A model generated the notes under the pieces. The model worked only from the letters and a program-made list of their open reading frames with translations. It was not told the DNA's origin and ran no database searches. Shown piece by piece: positions 1-7,420 of a stretch of 20,920 bases of DNA. The stretch is from a bacterium (GTDB lineage: Bacteria > Cyanobacteriota > Vampirovibrionia > Obscuribacterales > Obscuribacteraceae). Numbering within the stretch: position 1 is the first letter of the stretch; each line of letters begins with the position of its first letter. The position numbers were made by a program, and so were the translations under genes. The stretch lies in contig JAUIJG010000032.1 in assembly GCA_030431355.1 (NCBI GenBank), forward strand, positions 1-20,920, written 5' to 3'.

Positions 1-3000
1 CTTACCATCGGCGCCGGAGACAACCTGTCCACTAACGGACTTGTCCACATTCACTTCGGAATTCAGCTCTCTATCGGCACCGGTGTTTGTGTTACCACCC
101 TGGGCAGCATTCAATCTAGCCTGGGCAGCTCTGTCACCGGCCACGGGAGGACCGTCGATTTCTCTTCCGTTGTCGCCACCAAGCACAAGGTCGCCTTTTA
201 CATTCTTAGCGGTCTGGGCTCCACCTTTCTTAGGTGTTCCCATGGCACCTTTCACAGCAGCACCCATCATCAGAGGAAGGGCGCTGGCCATGGCCACACC
301 GGCCTGGGAGCTGGCGCTCTTCTGATCGGCTTCCTGTACCTTAGCCATATCTACTTCATCGGCTTTGGAGTCTCCAGCCACAGGGGGCTTCAGATCTTTA
401 GCACTGGCGGTGAGGTCAGGGCTGCCTTCAACGATTCCTGGTCCGGCAAGCTCTCTTTGAGCATCGGAAACCGGATCAACACCGGTACCGACACCGGCTC
501 CGCCTTTACCTTTGGCGGTCAAGCCACCCGGCTTCTGGGGAGTAGCGTCGAGTCCTTTACCGGAGCCGAGACCTTTCAAACCTCTGGCCGAAGCCATCAA
601 AGCACCGGCGCCAGCAGCGCCCATGAGGGCGGCTTTGACGGACTTTTGAGCACGACCTGCACCGGAACCGGTCATCTTGCCGGCTTCCACGGTGGTCTTG
701 ATTCCGGGACCATCCTGAACGCCCTCGGCGTTAGGTTCGGTCTCCATATCTATGGATTGATCATCAACTTTAGGAACACCGGCTCCTTCAGCCAACTTAT
801 CTTTGTCATCTTTATTCAGACCTTCAATGTCTTTTGTGCTGGGAGGAGTGATGCCAGCGCCTTCGCCCTTACCATCTAGTCCTTTAGCGGCACCTTCTTT
901 CTGATTGACGGTGAGTTTACGCTCGGCTTGCTCCTGTTTGGCGCCTTTACCAAGCTTGGACTTATCTGTGGGAGGCTTGAGCCCGGCACCAAGTGCCATG
1001 GCAGCGGCCGTCTTAGGATCGATACCTTTACCGTCCTTGCCCTTGCCGTCGGCTTTTCCGTCTGCGCCTTTGGCACCGTTTCCGGTATTAAGCACTTTGC
1101 CTTTCACATCGGTCTCAACACCGGTCTTACCTTTTTCATCTTCAGATTCCGCACCGGTGGCACCAGGAACAACTCCGGCATTTTGGAGATTAGCGCTCTC
1201 TTTAGCAGCCATGGCAGCTTGCTCAAGGGCAGCCGCTGCGGCTTTGTCTTTTTCCGTACCAGCGCCCTGACCGCTCTTACCGAGATTGGCGGCAGCGCCC
1301 ATTCCAGCCATGGCTGTTCCGGCAGCGGTTCCCACTGCCACACCTTTGGCGGCGTTGCCGAGTCCGTTTCTAAGACCTTCAGCCACGGAGCCTGTGCCTT
1401 TCTTGTTTTGATCAAGAGGATTGAGTTTCTTGCCCTGGGCATCGGCAGCATTCGGATCTTTCTGTTTAGGAGGCTGATTCTTGCCGTCTTTCTTGTCGGC
1501 GCCGTTAATATCTTTGCCGGTGCCGTCCTGACCAGGACCGTTCTTCTTATCTTTATCCTTGGGATCGATAGGCTTCAGAGGCGGCTGGGTCTTGGTGGGT
1601 AGTTTGCCGTCGCCGGCTTTCTTCAGGTCATTGAAGAGTTGCTGGTTGGCCACACCGTTGGGAAGATTGTTGAGTTCTTTGTTAGTAGACTGCTTCGGTC
1701 CACGAGCGGCACCGGTGGTGAACTTGCCTCCGATGGCTTCGGCAAGCTGCATGGAGCGACTCTGGAGGGTGCTGCCCAGGGCTTTTCCAGCGCTGAGCAA
1801 GCCACCGGTGACAAGACCGGCAGAGATGAAGTCGGACATGGGGCTTATCTGCGCTCTGGCCAGGAATGAAGGCACCTGGATCATAAGCTGGAGAACACCC
1901 ACCGCCATGAGGATTTTACCCCAGGGGTTGTAATCCGAAAGAATAATGATCGTCATTATTTTGAGAAGACCAACCCAGACGAATGTCCAGAGGCTGACTT
2001 CCACAAAGGATCTGACAAATCCTGCAGTTACATTCTCGGTATCGGGAGTGGCGAAGAACACCAGGAAGATTGGAGCGAACATGTACTGGGCTGTGAGAAG
2101 AGCAGTTTGAATCGCCTTCAAAACCAATATATAGATTAGCTCGGCTATGAGGATACCGCCAAGAACCAGATAGATGATCAGTCCGACCCAGGCGACGACT
2201 CCGCCCACAGTACCGAGGACAAGACCACCAGGTCCGCCACCGAGAACACCACCGAAAGCCTGACCGGTTACACCAGCGGTTGCATTTGCCAGTAGTCCAG
2301 CGCCAGCCATCAATCCGGCTTTAACCGCTGCGGCCATGGCGGCATCGAGATTGTCCACCTGATCTGCAGAGTTAAAGAAGATTTCCCGGATCATTTCATT
2401 TGTAATCTGTATTTCAAATGCATAGATGGTCGGCCAGGCTAACATCAATCCGGCGGTGAAGATAAGACGTCCTACAGCACCCATGAGGTTGCCGCCACCA
2501 CGCCATGCGGCTTCTGCCCAGTACTTCCATATACAGAGTATGAAGAGAAGGAGGAGCAGATCCACGGCGATGCCATACATTACATCGGCACCCTGTCTAA
2601 CCCAGGGGGAGATATCATCGGAAGGCGAAGAGCCGAGACCGTTGATTGCGATGTTGGGGTTGAGTACGAATACTCTCAAGAATCCGGTAAGGAATTGAAC
2701 TGTCTCAGCCACCCAACCGTTGATGAATTCTGTTATCCACTTACCTATGAGCTGACCCATGTTATGGAACAGATTAGAGACAATATCTTCTTCCCAGAAT
2801 TTATGTAATCCCCAGAAAACATCGTTTTTAGCGACGAATCTGTCTCCGGCTAGATCATCTTCAACCCGGAAGATGACATCGGTTGTATTCTGTTCTGCGG
2901 CCTGACGGATAAGAGTCGTGCGGGCATCGGCGTCCTCGTAAGGACTGGGAACAGTGTCGTCGGTTCTTCTAGCATCCTGGCTGAGCGGCGCTCCCGGATC

Positions 3001-3156
3001 AGAACGACCACCGGTTCCATCCGGCGGCACTTCAGTCTGGGCGAAAGCAGCGAAAGAAAGACAGAGTGGCGCTAATAGCACTATTTGGGCTATCAGCACC
3101 AGGATTAGTTTCTTCGCCTGGGATAAGTTGTTAATGGTTCGTTTTGCCTTGTTCAC
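1..3156 (-). CDS. VirB6/TrbL-like type IV secretion inner-membrane protein with long disordered tail (partial, 3' end outside window)
   Basis: The frame is open from a GTG at 3156 to the left edge (1052 codons, no stop); an in-frame TAG at 3165-3163 lies just upstream, and no ATG occurs until about residue 130, so GTG is the likely start despite a weak ribosome site. Residues 1-39 look like a signal peptide ending AFA|Q. Residues about 130-432 are strongly hydrophobic with several membrane segments (for example about 190-213, rich in Leu/Ile) and Gly-rich stretches; the segment around APIFLVFFATPDTENV followed by Trp-rich helices resembles the TrbL/VirB6 family, which forms the inner-membrane channel base of type IV secretion systems. 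From about residue 433 onward at least 620 residues are hydrophilic, rich in Lys, Gly, Ala and Asp, and probably disordered, with a few short Ala/Gly/Met hydrophobic patches. Extended VirB6 proteins are known in Rickettsiales. It sits downstream of a pilin-like gene, which supports the assignment. Family call is by composition and topology, not by search. Confidence 0.68.
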   Translation of the reverse strand, partial: MNKAKRTINNLSQAKKLILVLIAQIVLLAPLCLSFAAFAQTEVPPDGTGGRSDPGAPLSQDARRTDDTVPSPYEDADARTTLIRQAAEQNTTDVIFRVEDDLAGDRFVAKNDVFWGLHKFWEEDIVSNLFHNMGQLIGKWITEFINGWVAETVQFLTGFLRVFVLNPNIAINGLGSSPSDDISPWVRQGADVMYGIAVDLLLLLFILCIWKYWAEAAWRGGGNLMGAVGRLIFTAGLMLAWPTIYAFEIQITNEMIREIFFNSADQVDNLDAAMAAAVKAGLMAGAGLLANATAGVTGQAFGGVLGGGPGGLVLGTVGGVVAWVGLIIYLVLGGILIAELIYILVLKAIQTALLTAQYMFAPIFLVFFATPDTENVTAGFVRSFVEVSLWTFVWVGLLKIMTIIILSDYNPWGKILMAVGVLQLMIQVPSFLARAQISPMSDFISAGLVTGGLLSAGKALGSTLQSRSMQLAEAIGGKFTTGAARGPKQSTNKELNNLPNGVANQQLFNDLKKAGDGKLPTKTQPPLKPIDPKDKDKKNGPGQDGTGKDINGADKKDGKNQPPKQKDPNAADAQGKKLNPLDQNKKGTGSVAEGLRNGLGNAAKGVAVGTAAGTAMAGMGAAANLGKSGQGAGTEKDKAAAAALEQAAMAAKESANLQNAGVVPGATGAESEDEKGKTGVETDVKGKVLNTGNGAKGADGKADGKGKDGKGIDPKTAAAMALGAGLKPPTDKSKLGKGAKQEQAERKLTVNQKEGAAKGLDGKGEGAGITPPSTKDIEGLNKDDKDKLAEGAGVPKVDDQSIDMETEPNAEGVQDGPGIKTTVEAGKMTGSGAGRAQKSVKAALMGAAGAGALMASARGLKGLGSGKGLDATPQKPGGLTAKGKGGAGVGTGVDPVSDAQRELAGPGIVEGSPDLTASAKDLKPPVAGDSKADEVDMAKVQEADQKSASSQAGVAMASALPLMMGAAVKGAMGTPKKGGAQTAKNVKGDLVLGGDNGREIDGPPVAGDRAAQARLNAAQGGNTNTGADRELNSEVNVDKSVSGQVVSGADGK

Positions 3157-3258
3157 GGTCGTCTAGCCAAAGAAGTAGAAACGGGGTGTGTTTTGACTAA
3201 TAATTAGTTTAAGTACCAAGTCAAGATTTGTCAGTGGTGAAATTCCCATGGAAGACGG

Positions 3259-3288
3259 AAAGATCGGTATCTTTCGATACCGATCTTT
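3259..3288 (-). terminator. Strong hairpin between pilin copy A and the VirB6-like gene
   Basis: A perfect 13-base stem (AAAGATCGGTATC with GATACCGATCTTT) closes a four-base loop; the outer pairs are A/T so a short U run ends the transcript in both directions. It lies 46 bases after the pilin stop and about 100 bases before the GTG of the VirB6-like gene. It fits a Rho-independent terminator or attenuator that lets pilin be made in excess of the membrane protein. Confidence 0.7.
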
Positions 3289-3334
3289 TCCGAGCCGTTC
3301 GACAGACATCCTTTTGGGAGCTGATCTCTACTTT

Positions 3335-3769
3335 TTAGAGACCGCCACCGAGACCGCCGTAGTTGTTGATGGCGAAGGTACCGATAAGGTGAACCGCGGT
3401 AGGTCCTCCGAATCCGACACCCAGGCCTTTAGCCACGTTCATCGCGGCTTCACCACCGTCACGCTGACCGAAGGCAATCTTCATACCAGCCAGAGACGAA
3501 GGGACGGTCGACAAAGCTGTTACGACACGAGAAATGTCGCGAGCGGTGTCATATCCGAAGTCAGCCAACTGACCGACTTCATTTGATTGCCCGTAACGGG
3601 GGTCAACTGGCGCACCGACTAAGCCCTGGGCATGAGCTGCTTGGTCGTATATACCAAAAGCCATCAGGAGAAGTTGAGGAGCCAGGAGGATTCCCACGCG
3701 CGAAGCAACCTTGAACGAATGGGAAGATGTGATCTTCTTCGCGAGTTTGCTAAGTTTCTTGGTAGCCAT
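3335..3769 (-). CDS. VirB2/TrbC-like pilin, copy A
   Basis: 144 residues. Start ATG is fixed by an AGGAGG six bases upstream (3776-3781), shared with copy B. The N-terminus is basic (MATKKLSKLAKK), followed by a hydrophobic stretch and an AHA|Q signal-peptidase-like site after residue 48, a long leader as in VirB2/TrbC pilins. The mature part would be about 96 residues: a polar segment with the DFGYDTARDI motif, a first helix (VVTALSTVPSSLAG), a short polar loop containing GQRDGGEAA, a second Gly-rich helix, and a Gly-rich end, INNYGGLGGGL. Two helices around a small charged loop match the VirB2/TrbC plan. The protein is identical to copy B at 6082-6516 although the genes differ at about 43 positions, all silent. 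Expected role: surface or channel pilin subunit of the type IV machine whose VirB6-like gene follows. An unrelated small membrane protein cannot be excluded without a profile search. Confidence 0.6.
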   Translation of the reverse strand: MATKKLSKLAKKITSSHSFKVASRVGILLAPQLLLMAFGIYDQAAHAQGLVGAPVDPRYGQSNEVGQLADFGYDTARDISRVVTALSTVPSSLAGMKIAFGQRDGGEAAMNVAKGLGVGFGGPTAVHLIGTFAINNYGGLGGGL

Positions 3770-3827
3770 TTTGAACCTCCTATTGATTCATTAATAAATT
3801 TCTTTCTTGTTGTGTAGTGTTTGAAGT

Positions 3828-3845
3828 GTTGTTGTTGTTGTTGTT
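3828..3845 (-). repeat. CAA/AAC triplet-repeat leader upstream of pilin copy A
   Basis: Six GTT triplets on the plus strand read as an AAC/CAA run in the minus-strand leader of pilin A. The leader 3782-3850 is almost free of G in the mRNA sense and so probably unstructured. A similar leader precedes pilin copy B. Unstructured CA-rich leaders are known to favour translation; that role here is inferred. Confidence 0.6.
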
Positions 3846-3875
3846 TAAATTTGATGATTTAGAGAAGAACTGATT

Positions 3876-4508
3876 TTATCTGTGGATTACCCTACCCTTG
3901 ACCGATGTGCTGGCTCTGGAGCCGGTGCTGGTCGGAGTATGTCCTCCAGGGGTAAAGAAGTTGTTGCCGTAACCTTTGATATGGTTGGCTTTAGCAACTC
4001 TTGCAGGCGTGTTGTGGGGCTTGTGCTTAACCCGTCTGGCACTGACGGAGCGCTTAGCCACTTTACGAGGAGCCACTTTGGCGCTTACCGACTTTTTAGC
4101 TGTCGGTTTGGGCGATTTGATGGCAGGGGACTGGTTAGCAACGAGCGCAGTTGGCTTACCGAAATGCTTCTGGTAGGAAGCTTTAGTGCTGGCGGTCTTT
4201 ATGGACCCATGGGTTGTGGACCTGGTTAGAGGTTTATGGGCAGGAGATGAACTCTTGAGCATGGAAGGGCTCACTCCCAAAAATGACGATCCCTGGGGTA
4301 CTCGACCATGGGCGACTTTATGTTGCGGTTGCGGACCGCTCCATGCCGACCGGGGCTTCGGATGGGATTCCATCCGGTACACATTGGGAGCGAAAGTAAA
4401 TCTAGCTCCTCTATTCTGCGCCATGGCTGGACTCTGACCAACGGTCAAGGTGGCGAATCCGGCCAGGATGGTAGAAATTATTAGAAGTGTGAATACCTTG
4501 AGTTTCAT
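3876..4508 (-). CDS. Secreted basic protein, paralogue of 6603-7322 (partner of pilin A)
   Basis: 210 residues from the ATG at 4508; a TTG at 4532 would add eight residues, but the ATG start MKLKVFTL aligns with MRKVFTL of the paralogue. Signal peptide with an AMA|Q cleavage site near residue 31. The mature protein is very rich in Lys, Arg, Ser, Thr and Pro and likely disordered. Conserved blocks shared with the paralogue: ARF..A.NV just after the leader, QPQHKVAHGRVPQG followed by FLGVSPSML, a HFGKP...LVANQ block, and a GFTP/FFTPGG block near the C-terminus followed by VKGRVI. I recognise no known family. Position directly before pilin A, mirroring the 6603-7322/pilin B arrangement, suggests a function tied to the pilin or its surface structure (inference). 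Confidence 0.75.
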   Translation of the reverse strand: MKLKVFTLLIISTILAGFATLTVGQSPAMAQNRGARFTFAPNVYRMESHPKPRSAWSGPQPQHKVAHGRVPQGSSFLGVSPSMLKSSSPAHKPLTRSTTHGSIKTASTKASYQKHFGKPTALVANQSPAIKSPKPTAKKSVSAKVAPRKVAKRSVSARRVKHKPHNTPARVAKANHIKGYGNNFFTPGGHTPTSTGSRASTSVKGRVIHR

Positions 4509-4538
4509 TTTCTTAAAAACCTGACTGAGCAAATATGG

Positions 4539-5303
4539 TTATCTGCGTCCGAACCCGGTCATAAACAAAGCAGTTGTTCCAAGCCCCATCAAAGAGTTGG
4601 GTCTCTTCAAGCCGCTGGAGAACAACCCGGAGCCGAGGGATAGACCACCGGCAAGATTGTTCGCCAGACCACCGCGCCTGGTATCACGTCTGACGACGGG
4701 ATTCCGAGGAGCCGCTGTAAGCGTCTGGGTCTGACCGACACTGCTCATGACGCTGGGAACTGATTGCGCCTGGGGAGCGAGCCAGTCAGGTTGAGCCAGA
4801 GGCTGGTAAGCGTTCTGGGCTTGCAAGGGTTTGAATGGCTGGTTATTGCCACCTGCCTGCATCTGACCATAGTTCGAATTACTGAACTGCGATGTAAAAG
4901 CGGAATTGCCATTACCTTTCTGCATTAATGAATTGAACAAAGCCTGGCGTTGGTCCTGGGGGGACGTGTAGCCGCTGGAGGCCGGGTGCATATTCATATG
5001 TTGCGGATTCGCCTGGGCGGGAGCCGGCATCGAACCGGTTCCATTGTTTATTTCCAGGTTTATCTCCTGCCCCTGGGCATGCTTGTTAGCAGCCGCTGGG
5101 TCGAAGGGTACCACTGCCGGAGGCAATAGCGATTCATGGTCCGGACTCAAACCGCGGGAAGTATCTAGAAGCCCTGCTTGACCAGCACTAAGACCCTGTC
5201 CATAGGAAGGAAAAGATATTCCAACCAGGCTGACAGCCACTAGAACGGCAACGGCAGCAGTGCTCCGGGCCTTCTTCATTAATGTGGTGTCTTTACTGTT
5301 CAT
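4539..5303 (-). CDS. Secreted Gln/Asn/Pro-rich hypothetical protein
   Basis: 254 residues from ATG at 5303, with only a weak ribosome-site match (GGAAAA); a second ATG at residue 9 would give an equally good signal peptide (MKKARSTAAVAVLVAV..., cleavage near SYG|Q). The mature protein is low-complexity, rich in Gln, Asn, Pro, Ala and Met, and ends in a Gly/Leu-rich segment (about residues 212-254, NNLAGGLSLGSGLFSSG and ALFMTGFGRR) that could insert in or lie on a membrane. No catalytic motif seen and no family recognised. The stop is 30 bases before the start of the next gene (4508), so the two are probably co-transcribed. It has no obvious duplicate in the window, unlike its neighbours. Confidence 0.72.
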   Translation of the reverse strand: MNSKDTTLMKKARSTAAVAVLVAVSLVGISFPSYGQGLSAGQAGLLDTSRGLSPDHESLLPPAVVPFDPAAANKHAQGQEINLEINNGTGSMPAPAQANPQHMNMHPASSGYTSPQDQRQALFNSLMQKGNGNSAFTSQFSNSNYGQMQAGGNNQPFKPLQAQNAYQPLAQPDWLAPQAQSVPSVMSSVGQTQTLTAAPRNPVVRRDTRRGGLANNLAGGLSLGSGLFSSGLKRPNSLMGLGTTALFMTGFGRR

Positions 5304-5382
5304 TGAGTTTTCCGTAATTTTCCTGCGGCTCGCGGACGAACCTTGCGATTACAAACTCAATATACGAATTTGGACCCCTGTT

Positions 5383-5402
5383 TGGGAATCGGGAAATTCC
5401 CA
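5383..5402. other. Inverted repeat upstream of 4539-5303
   Basis: TGGGAAT and ATTCCCA form a perfect 7-base stem around a six-base loop, about 80 bases upstream of the ATG at 5303. The 251-base gap 5304-5554 also holds a 14-base perfect palindrome, CCGGAATATTCCGG (5462-5475), and a hairpin CGGCGA/TCGCCG (5501-5519) soon after the stop of the upstream gene. These could be an operator, a terminator or both; no clear promoter was identified. Confidence 0.4.
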
Positions 5403-5500
5403 CCTGCCATGGGAGAATCCCCACTATGGTCTTGACCTTGATCAAATTGGTAAGTGCAAAACCGGAATATTCCGGAATTTTGCCGATAAATCTTTTGTTC

Positions 5501-5519
5501 CGGCGATTAAACTTCGCCG
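5501..5519 (-). terminator. Candidate terminator or attenuator after the third pilin-like gene
   Basis: Six-base perfect stem CGGCGA/TCGCCG with a seven-base loop, 35 bases past the stop of the gene ending at 5555. In the minus-strand sense it is followed by an A/T-rich stretch rather than a clean U run, so termination strength is uncertain. Confidence 0.35.
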
Positions 5520-5554
5520 AGTTTAGCTTTTAATATTTCTGCTTAGCCGGAGCT

Positions 5555-5950
5555 CTAAAGACCGCCCGGGCAACAACTATAGTTGTTTAGGAGGAATGTC
5601 CCAGCCCAAAAGAAAAAATATGGGATTCCTATAAGAGCGACTACGCTGGCTAAATATCCGGCTAACTTTCTCTTTCGCGCCTTCTTCGTCAATTGCCATG
5701 CCAGATAAGTGGATGGAATAAAGCTCAGAAGGAACAGGGTTCTGACTATGTCAAAAGCTGTATCGTAGCCGAAGTCCTGCATGCTGCCGACATCGGTCAC
5801 CCCTGACCTGTCGACATTTAAAATTTGGCTCTCACCGTTTCCATAAAGCAACCCTGCAACCGTGAAGAAGATGGGAATTAGAAAAGGTGAGGTGAGGATA
5901 AAAATCCTGAGAACTTTCTTGAATGGATGGGAGCCGGGTATCTCTGACAT
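5555..5950 (-). CDS. Divergent third pilin-like (VirB2/TrbC-like) protein
   Basis: 131 residues from the ATG at 5950 (MSEIPGSHPFKK); a GTG at 6010 would add 20 residues without similarity to the pilins. The choice of 5950 is supported by alignment of SHPFKKVLRIFIL with SHSFKVASRVGILL of the pilins and by an upstream GGGGGA. Shared features with the two identical pilins: the hydrophobic leader, the SMQDFGYDTAFDIVR motif (pilins QLADFGYDTARDISR), two hydrophobic helices, and the end FLLNNYSCCPGGL (pilins FAINNYGGLGGGL). The middle is quite different and carries a basic loop, KKARKRK, where the pilins have GQRDGG, and two adjacent cysteines near the C-terminus. The leader lacks a convincing AxA cleavage site. 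It may be a minor pilin, an assembly base or a degenerating copy; the preserved ends argue for a retained function. Confidence 0.65.
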   Translation of the reverse strand: MSEIPGSHPFKKVLRIFILTSPFLIPIFFTVAGLLYGNGESQILNVDRSGVTDVGSMQDFGYDTAFDIVRTLFLLSFIPSTYLAWQLTKKARKRKLAGYLASVVALIGIPYFFFWAGTFLLNNYSCCPGGL

Positions 5951-6009
5951 TTCATGCCGGTTCCCCCGGCTCCATCTATTCACTCTTAGTTCATTCGCTT
6001 TCAATGTCA

Positions 6010-6052
6010 CGGGATCTTTCTTCTACTTATATATAAGCTCAGTTAGATCCCG
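6010..6052 (-). terminator. Hairpin between pilin copy B and the third pilin-like gene
   Basis: CGGGATCT (6010-6017) and AGATCCCG (6045-6052) form a perfect 8-base stem with a 27-base A/T-rich loop, 30 bases after the pilin B stop. It may act as an attenuator or as a 3' stabilising structure for pilin mRNA, by analogy with the hairpin after pilin A. Confidence 0.45.
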
Positions 6053-6081
6053 CGACCGGGCTCTTGCTTCTGGTTCTCTTT

Positions 6082-6516
6082 TTAGAGACCGCCGCCGAGA
6101 CCACCGTAGTTATTGATGGCGAAGGTACCGATCAGGTGAACCGCAGTCGGTCCGCCGAATCCAACACCGAGACCTTTGGCCACGTTCATCGCGGCTTCAC
6201 CACCATCACGCTGACCAAAGGCAATTTTCATACCAGCCAGGGATGAGGGTACGGTCGACAGCGCTGTTACCACACGAGAGATGTCGCGGGCGGTGTCGTA
6301 TCCGAAGTCAGCTAACTGACCGACTTCATTTGATTGACCGTATCTAGGATCCACCGGCGCGCCGACTAAGCCCTGGGCATGAGCTGCTTGGTCATAGATA
6401 CCAAAAGCCATCAGGAGAAGTTGAGGAGCCAGGAGGATACCCACACGGGAAGCAACCTTGAACGAATGGGAAGATGTTATCTTCTTCGCTAGTTTGCTGA
6501 GTTTCTTTGTTGCCAT
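6082..6516 (-). CDS. VirB2/TrbC-like pilin, copy B (protein identical to copy A)
   Basis: 144 residues from the ATG at 6516; upstream in-frame codons to 6543 are not coding because AGGAGG (6523-6528) sits six bases before this ATG, exactly as in copy A. The translated protein is the same, residue for residue, as 3335-3769: basic N-terminus, long leader with an AHA|Q site after residue 48, DFGYDTARDI motif, two helices around GQRDGG, and a Gly-rich C-terminus. About 43 of 435 nucleotides differ and all changes I checked are silent, including CGT/AGA for Arg and TTG/CTG for Leu. Transcribed after the paralogous basic secreted protein at 6603-7322 and before the divergent pilin at 5555-5950. Role inferred as major pilin of the type IV machine. 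Confidence 0.6.
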   Translation of the reverse strand: MATKKLSKLAKKITSSHSFKVASRVGILLAPQLLLMAFGIYDQAAHAQGLVGAPVDPRYGQSNEVGQLADFGYDTARDISRVVTALSTVPSSLAGMKIAFGQRDGGEAAMNVAKGLGVGFGGPTAVHLIGTFAINNYGGLGGGL

Positions 6517-6559
6517 TTTGAACCTCCTATTTGATTCAAGCAAATGTTATTAAGTGAGT

Positions 6560-6571
6560 GTTGTTGTTGTT
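6560..6571 (-). repeat. CAA/AAC triplet-repeat leader upstream of pilin copy B
   Basis: Four GTT triplets on the plus strand, followed by GTTTGT-type repeats to about 6590, give an A/C-rich leader almost free of G in the pilin B mRNA. It mirrors the leader of pilin A (3828-3845) although the exact sequences differ. Confidence 0.5.
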
Positions 6572-6602
6572 TGTGTTTGTGTTTTTGTTTGGGATTTTGT
6601 AT

Positions 6603-7322
6603 TTAGAAGTTGCTGATGATTTTTCCGTATACGTCGGATTTTGCACTGGAGCCGACTTTGGACTTAGCAGGGGTAAAACCGCCGGATTCGTATCCTCCGT
6701 TGTAACGCTTGGGAATGGCTACCCGGGCGACTTTCTTCGGTTGATTTACGAGTTTGCCGGCCACCTGCTCGGAGTGTCGCATACTGCGCTGATGGGCGCG
6801 ATGCGCTTTCGGTGCCTTAGCCGCTGCCGGCCTGGCGAGTTTAGCGGCCACATTTCTTTCAGCTTGCACGGCTGGTTGTTGAGGCGCGCTCAACGCTCTT
6901 GGAGAGCCAAAGTCAGGCAATTTTTTGGGTTGACTGGCCACCAGAGGCGTGGGTTTTGATTGGTTCGGTTGTCCGAACTTGGAGTCGTAATGACCCTTGA
7001 CCGTTTGTCTCGGCATTGGCTGTGCGGCCACCGTCGGTCGAATAAATGGGTTGGATGCCGGCACCATTTGCGGTTTGGGCTTCTCTAAAAATTTTGGTGT
7101 CAAGCCGAACATGTTCTTGGGCACCGCGCCTTGGGTGACCCCATGCTGGGGCTGTGAAGTCCTGCCGAAATGCTTGGGCATGATAGGCTTCTCTTTCTCC
7201 CAAACATTGCCAGCCATCTTAAACCTTGCGTTTCCTTCAGCCAGGGCCGGCGCGTCGCCGACTAAGGCCATGATGCCCGCCAGGGTCAGGGTTGTTATTG
7301 CTAGAGTAAATACCTTTCTCAT
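6603..7322 (-). CDS. Secreted basic protein, paralogue of 3876-4508 (partner of pilin B)
   Basis: 239 residues from ATG at 7322 (MRKVFTLAITTLTLAG), signal peptide with an ALA|E site near residue 28. Mature protein rich in Lys, Pro, Ala, Gln and His and likely disordered. It shares with 3876-4508 the order of blocks: ARFKMAGNV after the leader, QPQHGVTQGAVP then MFGLTPKFLE, KFGQP...LVASQP, a Lys/Ala/Arg-rich middle, and GGFTPAKSKVGSS near the end. It finishes KIISNF, resembling the ends of the two upstream proteins (VITNF and TIANY). No known family recognised. The 86-base gap to the pilin is A/C-rich leader. The arrangement repeats downstream, so protein and pilin appear to be a functional pair (inference). 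Confidence 0.77.
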   Translation of the reverse strand: MRKVFTLAITTLTLAGIMALVGDAPALAEGNARFKMAGNVWEKEKPIMPKHFGRTSQPQHGVTQGAVPKNMFGLTPKFLEKPKPQMVPASNPFIRPTVAAQPMPRQTVKGHYDSKFGQPNQSKPTPLVASQPKKLPDFGSPRALSAPQQPAVQAERNVAAKLARPAAAKAPKAHRAHQRSMRHSEQVAGKLVNQPKKVARVAIPKRYNGGYESGGFTPAKSKVGSSAKSDVYGKIISNF

Positions 7323-7420
7323 TTTCTTTGCCTTTGAATTTCTTGTTTGGACTGTTTGTTAATCGGGATATAAGGGGTTCTGGTCTTTAGTATTAATAAG
7401 GTCTGGGTTCTTTAGATTGA

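Noticed and set aside
41..1933. Several plus-strand open frames up to 224 codons
   Set aside because: They lie opposite the uninterrupted minus-strand VirB6-like frame; their composition mirrors its Gly/Ala/Lys codons and none has a ribosome site or recognisable domain.
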